NCBI GenBank assembly: GCA_947388675.1
Contig: CANDRW010000007.1
Location: 1-61,019, forward strand
Origin: an uncultured Clostridium sp.
GTDB lineage: Bacteria > Bacillota > Clostridia > TANB77 > CAG-508
DNA: 61,019 nucleotides
Reading direction: 5' to 3'
The notes beneath the pieces were generated by a model that worked only from the letters and a program-made list of their open reading frames with translations, did not search any database and was not told the origin of the DNA. The translations under genes and the position numbers were made by a program. Below are positions 16,455 to 25,416 of the stretch, one piece after another. The stretch's first letter is position 1; each line of letters opens with the position of its first letter.

Positions 16455-17042
16455 TTACTTAATTTTAGAAATCGCAAGTCCATCTCCCACTTCTAAAATC
16501 TCTGTTTCAAGATTTGTATCATTTGTTATATTTGCAATATATTCTCTTAAATTTCTAACTGCTGTACGTTGCTTATGCTTGTTATAATCTCCCATAACAT
16601 ATCCCTTATATAGCACATTATCTGCTATAATTATAGTTCCTTTATGGCTCATTCTCAACGCTTGTTCTAAAAAGAATGGATATTTTCCTTTTGCTGCATC
16701 AATAAAAACAATATCATAGCTTTCTTGTAGAGTTGGCAAAATTTCTACTGCATCACCTTCATAGATTTGAATTTTTTCTTTCACATCCACTTTTTTGATA
16801 TTTTCTCTTGCTTGCTTTACTCGTTCTTCTTCTCGTTCTATTGTATCTATTCTACCATTTGGCTGTAAATATTCTGAAAAGCAGATGGCTGAATAGCCAA
16901 CTGCTGTTCCAATTTCTAATATTCTACTTGGTTTCATTTCTCTTAAAATCTTTGCTACAACTTCTAAAGTATCATCCATAATAATTGGTATATGATCTTC
17001 TAAAGCCTTTTGCTTGATTTTTTCTAATTCTTGTTTATTCAT
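16455..17042 (-). CDS. SAM-dependent O-methyltransferase, TrmR-like
   Basis: This cytoplasmic methyltransferase has 195 residues. The SAM-binding loop is RILEIGTAVGYSAICFSEYL near 40-60. The acidic end of strand 2 is IDTIEREEERV, and the metal/substrate strand is YDIVFIDAAKGKY near 115 followed by GTIIIADNVLYKGYV. This is the family of B. subtilis TrmR (YrrM), which methylates 5-hydroxyuridine-34 of tRNA to mo5U. The nearby U32 gene fits the same pathway. It lies 12 bases downstream of typA. A general catechol-type methyltransferase is the alternative. Confidence 0.8.
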   Translation of the reverse strand: MNKQELEKIKQKALEDHIPIIMDDTLEVVAKILREMKPSRILEIGTAVGYSAICFSEYLQPNGRIDTIEREEERVKQARENIKKVDVKEKIQIYEGDAVEILPTLQESYDIVFIDAAKGKYPFFLEQALRMSHKGTIIIADNVLYKGYVMGDYNKHKQRTAVRNLREYIANITNDTNLETEILEVGDGLAISKIK

Positions 17043-17053
17043 TTTTCTTTCCC

Positions 17054-18877
17054 TTATTCTGCACTACTTCTTCTTGCCATTCTTTCTCTTGTTTTGTTAT
17101 CTAAAATTTTCTTTCTTAAACGAATATTTTTTGGTGTTACTTCTACAAGTTCATCTTCTGCAATAAATTCAATTGCCTTTTCCAATGACATTTGAATTGG
17201 TGGAACTAAACGAAGTGCATCATCAGAACCAGACGCTCTAGTATTTGTTAAATGTTTCTCTTTGCAGACATTAATAGAAATATCTTCATTTCTAGAATTA
17301 ACACCTACAATCATTCCTTCATATACTTCTACACCTGCACCAATTAATAATTCTCCTCTTTCTTGTGCATTGTATAAACCATATGTAATAGATGTTCCTG
17401 GTTCAAAAGCTACTAGTACCCCTCTTGTTCTTGCTTGAATATCACCTTTAAATGGCTCATAACTATCGAAAATGCTATTCATAGTTCCTTCACCTTTAGT
17501 GTCTGTTAAAAATTCTGTTCTATATCCAATTAATCCTCTTGCCGGAACTTTAAATTCTACTTTAGTATGTCCTGCTTCTGCTGGTTCCATGTTAAGCATT
17601 TCAGCTTTTCTTCTACCCAATTTTTCAATAACATTTCCAATGCAATCATCTGGTACATTCACTACTAATCTTTCCATTGGTTCAGATTTTACACCATCAA
17701 TATCTTTGATAATAACTTTGGGACGAGATACTAAAAGTTCAAAGCCTTCTCTTCTCATCGTTTCAATTAATACTGATAAGTGTAATTCTCCACGTCCACA
17801 TACTTCAAAACTATCAGGTGTATCTGTTTCTTTTACACGTAAACTAACATTTCTTTCTAATTCTTTGAACAATCTGTCACGAATATGTCTTGAAGTAATG
17901 AATTGCCCTTCTTTACCTGCTAGTGGTCCATTGTTAACACTAAATGTCATAGATACAGTTGGTTCATCAATATCTACGAAATCAATCTTTTCTGGGTTAT
18001 TCATATCACATACTGTTTCACCAATATTGATATCGCTAATACCTGAAATACAAACAATATCTCCTGCTGTTGCTTCTTCTACTTCTACTCTTTTTAGTCC
18101 TTCATATGTAAATAATTTAGCAAGTTTTCCTTGTACTACTTTGTCGTCTTTTTTGCATATACTAACTGCCATACCTGATTTAATAGTTCCACGTTCGATT
18201 CTTCCTACTGCAAGTCTTCCTAAATATTCATCATAATCAATATTAGAAACTAGCATTTGTAATGTTCCTTCTTGTTCACAAGCTGGGGCATTAATATTTT
18301 CAATAATAGTATCAAAAATACAAGTAACATTATCGCTTTCTTCTTCTAAACTCATTTTAGCAATTCCATTTTTGGCTGATGCATATACTACTGGGAAGTC
18401 TAGTTGGTCATCATTAGCATTTAGTTCAATAAATAACTCTAATACTTGGTCAACTACTTTTAATGGATTTGCTCCTGGTCTATCAATTTTATTAATGACT
18501 ACAATTGGTTTTAAGTTTAATGCTAAAGATTTTTTTAGCACTTCTCTTGTTTGTGGCATTGGTCCTTCAAAAGCATCAACTAATAAAAGTACACCATCTA
18601 CCATTTTTAGTACACGTTCTACTTCTCCACCAAAGTCAGCATGTCCTGGAGTATCCACAATATTGATTTTGATATTGTTATACATAACTGATGTATTTTT
18701 AGAAAGAATGGTAATTCCTCTTTCTTTTTCAATATCTCCTGAATCCATAATTCTTTCTGATACTTGTTCATTTTCTCTAAATACATGACTTTGTCTTAAA
18801 AGTGCATCTACTAATGTTGTTTTTCCATGGTCTACGTGTGCAATAATTGCTATGTTTCTAATATTTTGATTGTTCAT
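17054..18877 (-). CDS. typA: Ribosome-associated GTPase TypA/BipA
   Basis: TypA is a translational GTPase related to EF-G that helps 50S assembly and stress growth. It has 607 residues. The GTPase motifs are AHVDHGKTTLVDALL (G1, residues about 14-28), the switch RGITI near 53, VDTPGHADF (G3) near 75, NKIDRPGA (G4) near 128 and SAKNG (G5). The EF-G-like domains and the TypA-specific C-terminal domain with GLIGYRTEFLTDTKGEG follow. AAGGGG precedes the ATG. A structured repeat (18,917-19,072) lies in its leader region. Confidence 0.95.
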   Translation of the reverse strand: MNNQNIRNIAIIAHVDHGKTTLVDALLRQSHVFRENEQVSERIMDSGDIEKERGITILSKNTSVMYNNIKINIVDTPGHADFGGEVERVLKMVDGVLLLVDAFEGPMPQTREVLKKSLALNLKPIVVINKIDRPGANPLKVVDQVLELFIELNANDDQLDFPVVYASAKNGIAKMSLEEESDNVTCIFDTIIENINAPACEQEGTLQMLVSNIDYDEYLGRLAVGRIERGTIKSGMAVSICKKDDKVVQGKLAKLFTYEGLKRVEVEEATAGDIVCISGISDINIGETVCDMNNPEKIDFVDIDEPTVSMTFSVNNGPLAGKEGQFITSRHIRDRLFKELERNVSLRVKETDTPDSFEVCGRGELHLSVLIETMRREGFELLVSRPKVIIKDIDGVKSEPMERLVVNVPDDCIGNVIEKLGRRKAEMLNMEPAEAGHTKVEFKVPARGLIGYRTEFLTDTKGEGTMNSIFDSYEPFKGDIQARTRGVLVAFEPGTSITYGLYNAQERGELLIGAGVEVYEGMIVGVNSRNEDISINVCKEKHLTNTRASGSDDALRLVPPIQMSLEKAIEFIAEDELVEVTPKNIRLRKKILDNKTRERMARRSSAE

Positions 18878-18916
18878 TTTTGATTACCCCTTATATTTTT
18901 ATTTAACATGATACAT

Positions 18917-19072
18917 GAGTTAATAGTATATCTTTCTTCTTTTTCATACGCTCGTCTCATTGGCGTATGATTCTAAGAAATAATATCTTTAAAATACTCT
19001 CTTTGCTCTTCAATACTTTTTTAGCAAATGTTCCTCGACTATTCAAAAGTGCGAAAGATATACTATTAACTC
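18917..19072 (-). ncRNA. Structured repeat family B, copy 1 (candidate RNA)
   Basis: A perfect 20-base inverted repeat closes the element (arms 18,917-18,936 and 19,053-19,072). Read on the minus strand it holds AGTCGAGGAACATTTGCT, then AGAGCAAAG pairing with TTTGCT, then a hairpin CATACGC/GCGTATG with loop CAATGAGACGA. The same blocks occur at 44,310-44,446 with a different but still pairing closing stem. Strand is uncertain; on the minus strand it would lie in the typA leader, about 40 bases from the start codon. Confidence 0.6.
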
Positions 19073-19121
19073 ATTGTTCAATTATTTAATTTAACAAAAT
19101 AATTATCACAAATATTATAAA

Positions 19122-19706
19122 CTACTTATTCACATTTGTCAACATAATGATATTATCCATAATCTCTTGACTTACTTTTTCCAAAACCTCTTTTTCTGGC
19201 TTGCTTGACTTGTATTCACTAAAATCTAATGGTTTTCCATAATTTAAAGTTACTTTGTGAAATGGCTTCATATCTCCAATAATACCAACTGGAATAACTG
19301 GCACTCCTGTTCTTAATGCCATAAATGCTGCACCATTTTGTGCTTTTCCATTTTTACTCATTCCATTTCTAGTTCCCTCTGGGAATAACATTAACATTTC
19401 ACCGTCTTTTAGTACTTTTAAAGAGTGTTTCATAGATTCAATATCTTTTCCGCCTCTTTTCACTGGAAATACCCAACATTTTTCCGCAAACCAACAGATG
19501 AATTTATTTTTAAATAGTTCCGCTTTTGCCATAATATGCATTTTTCTATTCGTACATGCTACAATAATTGGTGGATCCCAATTAGATGTATGATTGGCAC
19601 ACATAATATATGCCCCTGTTCTCGGTACATTTTCTTTTCCTATTTTTCCAACTCTAAATGCAATATAGCAAAACATACGTATCAAAAATACAATTACTGC
19701 TCTCAT
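19122..19706 (-). CDS. plsC: 1-acyl-sn-glycerol-3-phosphate acyltransferase
   Basis: PlsC transfers an acyl chain to lysophosphatidic acid to form phosphatidic acid at the membrane. It has 194 residues. The catalytic box NHTSNWDP (HX4D) lies near residue 38 and the phosphate-binding box FPEGTRNGM near 107. An N-terminal hydrophobic stretch probably holds it at the membrane. It lies 12 bases downstream of the vanZ-family gene on the same strand. Confidence 0.9.
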   Translation of the reverse strand: MRAVIVFLIRMFCYIAFRVGKIGKENVPRTGAYIMCANHTSNWDPPIIVACTNRKMHIMAKAELFKNKFICWFAEKCWVFPVKRGGKDIESMKHSLKVLKDGEMLMLFPEGTRNGMSKNGKAQNGAAFMALRTGVPVIPVGIIGDMKPFHKVTLNYGKPLDFSEYKSSKPEKEVLEKVSQEIMDNIIMLTNVNK

Positions 19707-19718
19707 TTGATTTCTCCT

Positions 19719-20253
19719 TTATTCTATTGACTTTGCCTTTTTAAAGATATAATGTTTTATTTTTGTCTTTTCTTCATTGTCCTTTTTTAATGCTATGTAA
19801 ATTGAAACAATAGCTAAAATAATTAGTATTCCTAAGAATACTCCTGCAGTATCTATTCCGACATCCTTCCAAGAAGGTCCTCTCCCGTGGTACAAAACTT
19901 TGATGGAATTCATCTGATATTGCATAAATAATTCCTACTATTAAACTGATTCCTAGTCTTGTTCTTAATTTAAAGGGAAATGTACAAAGAAATGCCATGA
20001 TACACATTCCTACTACTGTATAAATTGAAAAATGTGCTAGTTTTCTAACAATTGGTTCTCCATGTTCAATTAATTTTTGTCTTGTTTCTATACTTAAACT
20101 CTTTGTATATGGAAATCGATTTACAAACTCTGTTGTAACTTTATTACTTAAACTTCCTGATTCTATTCCATCTTGCGCTGAAAAACTGAATATAACATAA
20201 AATGTGCCTAATAGCATAAGCATAGAAATTATTCTGATAATAGTTCTTTTCAT
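19719..20253 (-). CDS. VanZ-family membrane protein, read through a CGG +1 shift
   Basis: VanZ proteins are small membrane proteins of uncertain role, sometimes linked to glycopeptide tolerance. The zero frame runs to residue 122 (DEFHQSFVP) and then meets CGG. Skipping the C gives Gly-Arg-Gly-Pro-Ser-Trp-Lys-Asp-Val-Gly-Ile-Asp-Thr-Ala-Gly, which is the well-known FVPGR...D..IDT.G motif of the family, then a last membrane helix to the stop at 19,719. The joined protein has 177 residues and about four membrane segments. Because the motif itself spans the site, the required residue is clearly Gly. Confidence 0.85.
19884..19887 (-). other. CGGG recoding site in the vanZ-family gene
   Basis: The zero frame reads GTA CCA CGG GAG AGG; the productive frame reads GTA CCA (C) GGG AGA GGA. 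The new codon is the conserved Gly of FVPGR. Confidence 0.85.
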
Positions 20254-20311
20254 TATTTTCTCCTTTTTTGCTCACACTATTTTAACACATTTTTTTGGTT
20301 TGTTCAACTTA

Positions 20312-20602
20312 TTACTTTTCTAACGGTACTACCCTTAAAGTATATCCCATAGGATACAGTAATTTAAGCAATGTATATATTTGTGGAGAATTAGTCTGTT
20401 TTTCAATTCTAGCAATAACTGGTTGTTGTATTCCACTTATTTTGCTTAATTCCCTTTGAGTTAAATTATTTTTCTTTCTTGCTTCAATAGTAGCCCTTAT
20501 AATATCCATTTCTAGTTTTATTGCTACCTCTTCTTCAGGACTAATATTTAATTCTTTTTCAAACTCATCCCATTCCATAAATTTTTCACTCATTCTTTTC
20601 AC
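20312..20602 (-). CDS. HigA-type antitoxin (XRE family)
   Basis: The protein has 96 residues. An acidic N-terminal part (EWDEFEKELNISPEEE) is followed by a helix-turn-helix at residues about 42-80 (NLTQRELSKISGIQQPVIARIE). It overlaps the upstream toxin gene by 17 bases, the toxin-first order of higBA systems. It should neutralise the toxin and repress the shared promoter, where a palindrome is present. Confidence 0.85.
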   Translation of the reverse strand: MKRMSEKFMEWDEFEKELNISPEEEVAIKLEMDIIRATIEARKKNNLTQRELSKISGIQQPVIARIEKQTNSPQIYTLLKLLYPMGYTLRVVPLEK

Positions 20603-20948
20603 TCCTATCTATATAATCCTTTAACAATCTTTTTGCCTTTTCAATTTCTCTCTTTGGCGTTTTCTGAGTTTTCTTCATAAATACAGTTAGTAAAATAAAT
20701 TCATTATTCTCTAAATATGCTAAAAGTATTCTATCTCTCAAAGGTCGTAGTTCCCATATATTCTCAACAATATGTTTCATGTATGGTATTCCTAACTCTA
20801 ATCCATATATCGTCAACATTCTTATATAAGATATTACTTTATTAAATTTTATTTTACTATTTTTATTATTACTTTGCCTTAAACTTTTAATATATTCTTT
20901 AACTTCACTTTTGCCATTTTTACCTTCATATATTTTTATATTATACAT
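20586..20948 (-). CDS. HigB/RelE-type toxin
   Basis: The protein has 120 residues and belongs to the RelE/Gp49-like group of ribosome-dependent mRNA endonucleases. Visible features are the helix GKSEVKEYIKSLRQ, then YMKHIVENIWELRPLRDRILLAYLENNEFILLTVFMKKTQKTP, the beta-sheet core with basic catalytic residues, and a C-terminal helix KREIEKAKRLLKDYI. It is the first gene of a two-gene operon with its antitoxin. Confidence 0.85.
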   Translation of the reverse strand: MYNIKIYEGKNGKSEVKEYIKSLRQSNNKNSKIKFNKVISYIRMLTIYGLELGIPYMKHIVENIWELRPLRDRILLAYLENNEFILLTVFMKKTQKTPKREIEKAKRLLKDYIDRSEKNE

Positions 20949-20974
20949 TCTGTCACTCCTCTTGCTCTATATTT

Positions 20975-21003
20975 ATGATAACATTCAAGTTATCATATGT
21001 CAA
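20975..21003 (-). promoter_or_regulatory. Autoregulated promoter and operator of the toxin-antitoxin pair
   Basis: On the minus strand TTGACA (21,003-20,998) and TATCAT (20,980-20,975) are 17 bases apart. The palindrome ATGATAAC...GTTATCAT covers the -10 box and spacer, the expected place for an antitoxin operator. Confidence 0.7.
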
Positions 21004-21159
21004 TGATTGTTTTGGAATTTCTATAGAATTTCTTGAAATAAATAAATTGAACTCAAAATACATTTATATAATACTTCTAAAGTTTTACATTTGTCAACAT
21101 TAATCGATAGACAAACTTCTACAAAAATTGACAAATATCAAATTTCTTACTATTTAAAA

Positions 21160-21190
21160 AAGGATGCTATTTTAATTAGCATCCCCTTAT
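21160..21190 (-). terminator. Terminator of the polysaccharide operon
   Basis: GGATGCTA and TAGCATCC form an 8-bp stem just after the stop of the LCP gene, with AT-rich flanks. Confidence 0.75.
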
Positions 21191-21197
21191 ATAAATC

Positions 21198-22655
21198 TTA
21201 TTTTTCCATAATATCCTTTATTTGCTGTTTTGCTTTTGCTACAGAATCATTATCTGGAACCATTGTATATAACAATTGACTTCCCATAGAATACGTAGGA
21301 TTATTTGCTCCTGTTCCTATTAAAGAATTAGTTTTTATTGTCCAAGATGACATGTCATTTAACTGCCCTTTTACTAAGCTACTTATTTCATCCTGTTTAA
21401 TATTCGTTTGGAAACTTCCTTCTAATGCATCTAAAATATTAGTATACTTTGTTAATAACGTACTACTATTTAAAACTTTCTTCATAGTTGCTTCAATAAC
21501 ATATTGTTGATTTTTAATTCTTTGATTATCGCCATCTGCAAAAGAATCTCTTTCTCTACTAAACGCTAATGCTTCTTCTCCATTAATATGGTTGCTTCCT
21601 TTTTTGAACGTATAATATCTTGTTTCTTCATCGTTATGTGCAGTAAAGTTATAGTCTGATTGTACATCAATTCCACCTAAAGTATCTACTAATTTAATAA
21701 CTGTTGTAAAGTTGACTCTCACATAGTAATTAATATCTATTTCTAGTAAATCTTCCACTGTTTTTACGGTCTCATTAATACCATAAATTCCTGTATGTGT
21801 TAATTTATCCTTTGCCCCATAACTATGTAATGTTACATAGTAATCTCTTGGTATAGAAGTCAATAATACCTCATGTGTATTAGTATTAATTGTTGCAAGA
21901 ATATTAGCATCACTTCTAGCTACATTACTAATACTTCCAGAAGTGTCAATTCCACTAATATATACATTAAAAATTCCATTTTTTATAGTGGTTCTTGAGT
22001 CTTTCTCCTCTTTTTCTTCTTTTTTTATCTCATGTTTTGCTGTATATAAGATTTTAGTATTGCCTCTATAATTCTCTACTTCTTCCTCCAAAATACTATT
22101 TTGTACTGAACTGACAAAAATAGCTTGTATTTTATTGTTCATTAGATTATTCCCTAAATCTGTTAAACTATCTCGAGTAATTGCAGTAGTAATATTTTTA
22201 TTTCCAATATCTTGTTGTGCATCTTCTGGTGCTTGAAATAAATATACAATTTGCTTCTCAAGATCTTCTATTTTTTCATATTTGCTATCTTTTTTCACAA
22301 TAACATAATATTCTTCTGTTTGAGTAACTTCTTGAAATACATTATCTAAAAATTTCCCTGTTGCTAAAGTATAGTTTGTTACAAAAATATATACTCCTGA
22401 AAGTAACAAAATAATTGCTAAACATATCATGTTTAATCTTGGAGTTTTATGTACCTTTAATACTCCTATTATCATAGCTAAAGTAAAGAAAATTTCAGCA
22501 ATTGTAAATATAGTGATATAAATTCCTGGTAATAAATTTAGTTTTATTACTGAAATATAAAATATAATTGTAATTACAACATAAACAAATGCTATTAATT
22601 TTAGAAAAATATCCAACTTTTTATTTCTTTCTATCTTTTTCGTTTGATTTTCCAT
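21198..22655 (-). CDS. LytR-CpsA-Psr (LCP) family glycopolymer ligase
   Basis: LCP enzymes move lipid-linked glycopolymers onto peptidoglycan at the outer face of the membrane. The start at 22,655 is chosen for the AAGGAGG ahead of it, giving 485 residues. Three or four membrane segments lie in residues about 12-105, unusually many for the family. The LCP domain (about 230-400) shows SRSDANILATINTNTHEVLLTSIPRDYYV, LTHTGIYGI, the strand VDTLGGIDV and EEALAFSRERDSFADGDNQR. It is the last gene of the capsule operon and probably attaches the finished polymer to the wall. Confidence 0.9.
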   Translation of the reverse strand: MENQTKKIERNKKLDIFLKLIAFVYVVITIIFYISVIKLNLLPGIYITIFTIAEIFFTLAMIIGVLKVHKTPRLNMICLAIILLLSGVYIFVTNYTLATGKFLDNVFQEVTQTEEYYVIVKKDSKYEKIEDLEKQIVYLFQAPEDAQQDIGNKNITTAITRDSLTDLGNNLMNNKIQAIFVSSVQNSILEEEVENYRGNTKILYTAKHEIKKEEKEEKDSRTTIKNGIFNVYISGIDTSGSISNVARSDANILATINTNTHEVLLTSIPRDYYVTLHSYGAKDKLTHTGIYGINETVKTVEDLLEIDINYYVRVNFTTVIKLVDTLGGIDVQSDYNFTAHNDEETRYYTFKKGSNHINGEEALAFSRERDSFADGDNQRIKNQQYVIEATMKKVLNSSTLLTKYTNILDALEGSFQTNIKQDEISSLVKGQLNDMSSWTIKTNSLIGTGANNPTYSMGSQLLYTMVPDNDSVAKAKQQIKDIMEK

Positions 22656-22699
22656 ATTTATCCTTCTTTCTTTTGCTTTTAGCATTTAGTAATTTTATA

Positions 22700-23767
22700 C
22701 TATTCAAACATATCATAATTAAGGATGGTATCATCTTCTATTTCTATTTTTGCAGTTTTCCCTATTATTGTATCAATTTTAGTTGGTGATATTCCTGTTC
22801 CTGGTCTTTTAAAAGTTAACATATCACTTTGTATTATTGCTCCTTTTTCTATTTTACCAAGTGAAACAATTGACCTTCTTGCATTAGCTCTAGCTTTAGT
22901 TTCTGATTCCAAACATTTTATTTCATAACTTCCTCTAATTTTATCTATAAATGCTATATCTTCAATGATTTTCTTCGCATCATTTGGATCCATTGCATGA
23001 TAATGATCATTTCCTTTTAAAGTCTTATCTAATGTATAGTGTTTTTCTATAACACTTGCACCTAAGTTATATGCTGTTTTTATAACATCATAACATTGAT
23101 CTGGCTTAGTATGATCTGAATATCCAATGATAACCTCTTTATATTTTTGACTTAAACTAATAATTTTATTCAAATTTGCATGTTCATATGGAGTAGGATA
23201 CTCTAAAACACAATGTAACAATACAATCGGCTGCTCATTTACTTTTCTAATAGTTTGAATTGCCATATCAATTTCCTCTTCATTAGATGCACCTACTGAT
23301 AACAAAATTGGCTTATTCTTTTTTGCTTGGTGTTCTATAAAGGGTAAGTTACTTAAGTCAGAAGATGATATTTTATAAATACCCATTAATTTATCTAAAT
23401 AGTCAGCTGACTCCATATCAAAAGCAGTTGATAAAAACTCTATCTCTTTCTTTTTACAATATTCACTTAATTCTTTATATTCTTCATATCCAAACAAATC
23501 AAATTTTTTAAATAATTCATATTGTGACTTTGTTGGTTCTTCTGTTATATCCCAATAATATGGCGATTCCCTTGCTGCTAAAGTTTCTGCTTTATATGTT
23601 TGAAATTTCACTGCATGAATTCCTGCTTTTTTTGCTTCATCTATCATTAACTTTGCTGCTTCCATCGGAGTAATATTCATCTTCTTTGCAATATCATAAT
23701 AGTTAACTCCTATTTCTGCAATTAGTGTAAACTTTCCTTGTTTTGCTCTTTCAATAATCGCTTCCAT
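22700..23767 (-). CDS. NeuB-family nonulosonic acid synthase
   Basis: The enzyme condenses phosphoenolpyruvate with an N-acetylated hexosamine to make a nine-carbon sialic-like acid. It has 355 residues. The barrel begins TLIAEIGVNYYDI and contains KAGIHAVKFQTYKAE, EFLSTAFDMESADYL, KISSSDLSNLPFI, LLHCVLEYPTP, IGYSDHT and VIEKHYTLDK. A C-terminal SAF (antifreeze-like) domain with FKRPGTGISP covers about 290-355. Whether the product is pseudaminic, legionaminic or neuraminic acid cannot be settled; the adjacent PseG-like domain favours pseudaminic acid. Confidence 0.88.
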   Translation of the reverse strand: MEAIIERAKQGKFTLIAEIGVNYYDIAKKMNITPMEAAKLMIDEAKKAGIHAVKFQTYKAETLAARESPYYWDITEEPTKSQYELFKKFDLFGYEEYKELSEYCKKKEIEFLSTAFDMESADYLDKLMGIYKISSSDLSNLPFIEHQAKKNKPILLSVGASNEEEIDMAIQTIRKVNEQPIVLLHCVLEYPTPYEHANLNKIISLSQKYKEVIIGYSDHTKPDQCYDVIKTAYNLGASVIEKHYTLDKTLKGNDHYHAMDPNDAKKIIEDIAFIDKIRGSYEIKCLESETKARANARRSIVSLGKIEKGAIIQSDMLTFKRPGTGISPTKIDTIIGKTAKIEIEDDTILNYDMFE

Positions 23768-23782
23768 CTTTTCATCTCCTCT

Positions 23783-25405
23783 TTAATTCAATATTAAATC
23801 CACTTCTCTATTTAGTCCATCTTTTAAATCATTCTTTAACATTAGTTCTCTCATTTCTTTCCTTATTTGTGGAGTTTCGATAAGCCACTCTAACGTATTT
23901 TTTATTGTTTCTTCTGAAAGGTTCTCGCCTAGTCCTAGATTCATAAATCCATTAGGCATTTGTGCAAAAGTATGTAATAATTCTCTTTCATTCTGTGCTA
24001 ATACAATAGAAGGAACTCCTAAACTTGCTAATTCATATACTGTTCTTCCTTGTGAAGTAAAAGCAATATCAGCTTGTTGCATATACATACTAATATTATT
24101 TACATCATTTAAAACCTTTATATTACTCTTTTCATCTGATAATAAATCGTTTTCTTTACAATTATATCCAATACCTGTTATAAATGTAAAGCAAATTTTA
24201 GGATATGTCTTTGTTATTTCCTTCGCTATATTATATACCTTTTTTGTCAAGTTAGCTGGATCTGTTCCACCAAATACAACCAGTATGTTTTCTATTTCAT
24301 TACAAAATTCCTTTGGCTTACTAACTAAAAATTCATTTCTTAAGCATACATACTTTGAACCACAGTATTCATTTGCATTTTTCTGTTCATTATATAATGC
24401 ATTGATAACAATATCAGCATATCTTGCGCCCGTCCCCATATCCTCTATGGTCACTACTTTTTCACATAGTTCTTTCAACTTTTTAATATACTTTTCTTCT
24501 GTATCTAAACAATCATTTACAATAATATTTGGTTTGTACTCCTCTAAGAACTTAAAAAAGTCTTTGTCATTTTGAATAGTTATATATTGCATGTAAGAAT
24601 CTTGAATCTTCTTCAAACCTTCTGCATGCTTTTCATTTGTTACAATGATAACCTCATGCCCTGTCAATGCATATGCTAATGTTAAAGAATGATAGACATG
24701 TCCCATTCCAATTTTTTTGTATCCATCACATCTAAAAACAATTTTTTTCTTTTTTAATAAATTTTCACATAGCATCCAATCTTCCTTGCTATCAATATCT
24801 ACACTTTCTTCTTCTGGCACTTCATAAATAGAAACTTTCTCTCCTATTCTAGACATCTCTTTCATTATATCTCTTTTTGTAATAAGAAAAGCTCCTGTTT
24901 CAACATAATTTTTAGGAAGTAATTGTCTATTTAATCTCTTTTCATACTGAGGAACAATTTGCTTGTCTTTTTCTCCCCATGACAGATGTGGTCTATTTAC
25001 TGCACTAATAATAGTATCATAATTATTCTCTATAAAATTTTCTATTGCATTATCTAAAGTACTAACTTTCAGAACTGGTGAAGTAGGTTGTAACGTTATG
25101 ACAATATCATACTTTTTCTTTTTTTGTTCTTCTGTCTTTATAGTTGCATCATAAATAACTGGGTCTAACGTTATATGATCTTCTGCTAAACTATTATCTC
25201 TTATTATAACCTCTGCTCCATAGCACTTAGATATATTAACTATTTCCTCATCATCTGTCGTTACTACAACATCTGTTATATATTTTGAATGCAAACTATT
25301 TTTTATAGCATATGAGATTAACGGTTCTCCATTCATTAGTCTAACATTTTTTCTTGGTATTCCTTTTGAACCGCCTCTTGCTGGAATAACTGCTAATATG
25401 TTCAT
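23783..25405 (-). CDS. Fusion of CMP-nonulosonate cytidylyltransferase and PseG-like hydrolase
   Basis: Two enzymes are joined in 540 residues. Residues 1-215 form a NeuA/PseF cytidylyltransferase with AVIPARGGSKGIPRKNVR at the N-terminus, VVTTDDEEI near 48 and QPTSP near 105, which activates the sugar as a CMP-derivative. Residues 218-540 form a PseG-like GT-B-type hydrolase that removes UDP from the precursor, with FRCDGYKKIGMGHVYHSLTLA, VVFGGTDPANLT near 370 and a TSQGRTVYELASLGVP segment near 450. The synthase gene follows 16 bases downstream, so three consecutive pathway steps are encoded by two genes. Confidence 0.85.
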   Translation of the reverse strand: MNILAVIPARGGSKGIPRKNVRLMNGEPLISYAIKNSLHSKYITDVVVTTDDEEIVNISKCYGAEVIIRDNSLAEDHITLDPVIYDATIKTEEQKKKKYDIVITLQPTSPVLKVSTLDNAIENFIENNYDTIISAVNRPHLSWGEKDKQIVPQYEKRLNRQLLPKNYVETGAFLITKRDIMKEMSRIGEKVSIYEVPEEESVDIDSKEDWMLCENLLKKKKIVFRCDGYKKIGMGHVYHSLTLAYALTGHEVIIVTNEKHAEGLKKIQDSYMQYITIQNDKDFFKFLEEYKPNIIVNDCLDTEEKYIKKLKELCEKVVTIEDMGTGARYADIVINALYNEQKNANEYCGSKYVCLRNEFLVSKPKEFCNEIENILVVFGGTDPANLTKKVYNIAKEITKTYPKICFTFITGIGYNCKENDLLSDEKSNIKVLNDVNNISMYMQQADIAFTSQGRTVYELASLGVPSIVLAQNERELLHTFAQMPNGFMNLGLGENLSEETIKNTLEWLIETPQIRKEMRELMLKNDLKDGLNREVDLILN

Positions 25406-25416
25406 TTTTTTCTCCT

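Noticed and set aside
17472-18236. A 254-codon plus-strand frame opposite typA
   Set aside because: typA is clearly the real gene; the opposite frame has no family features.
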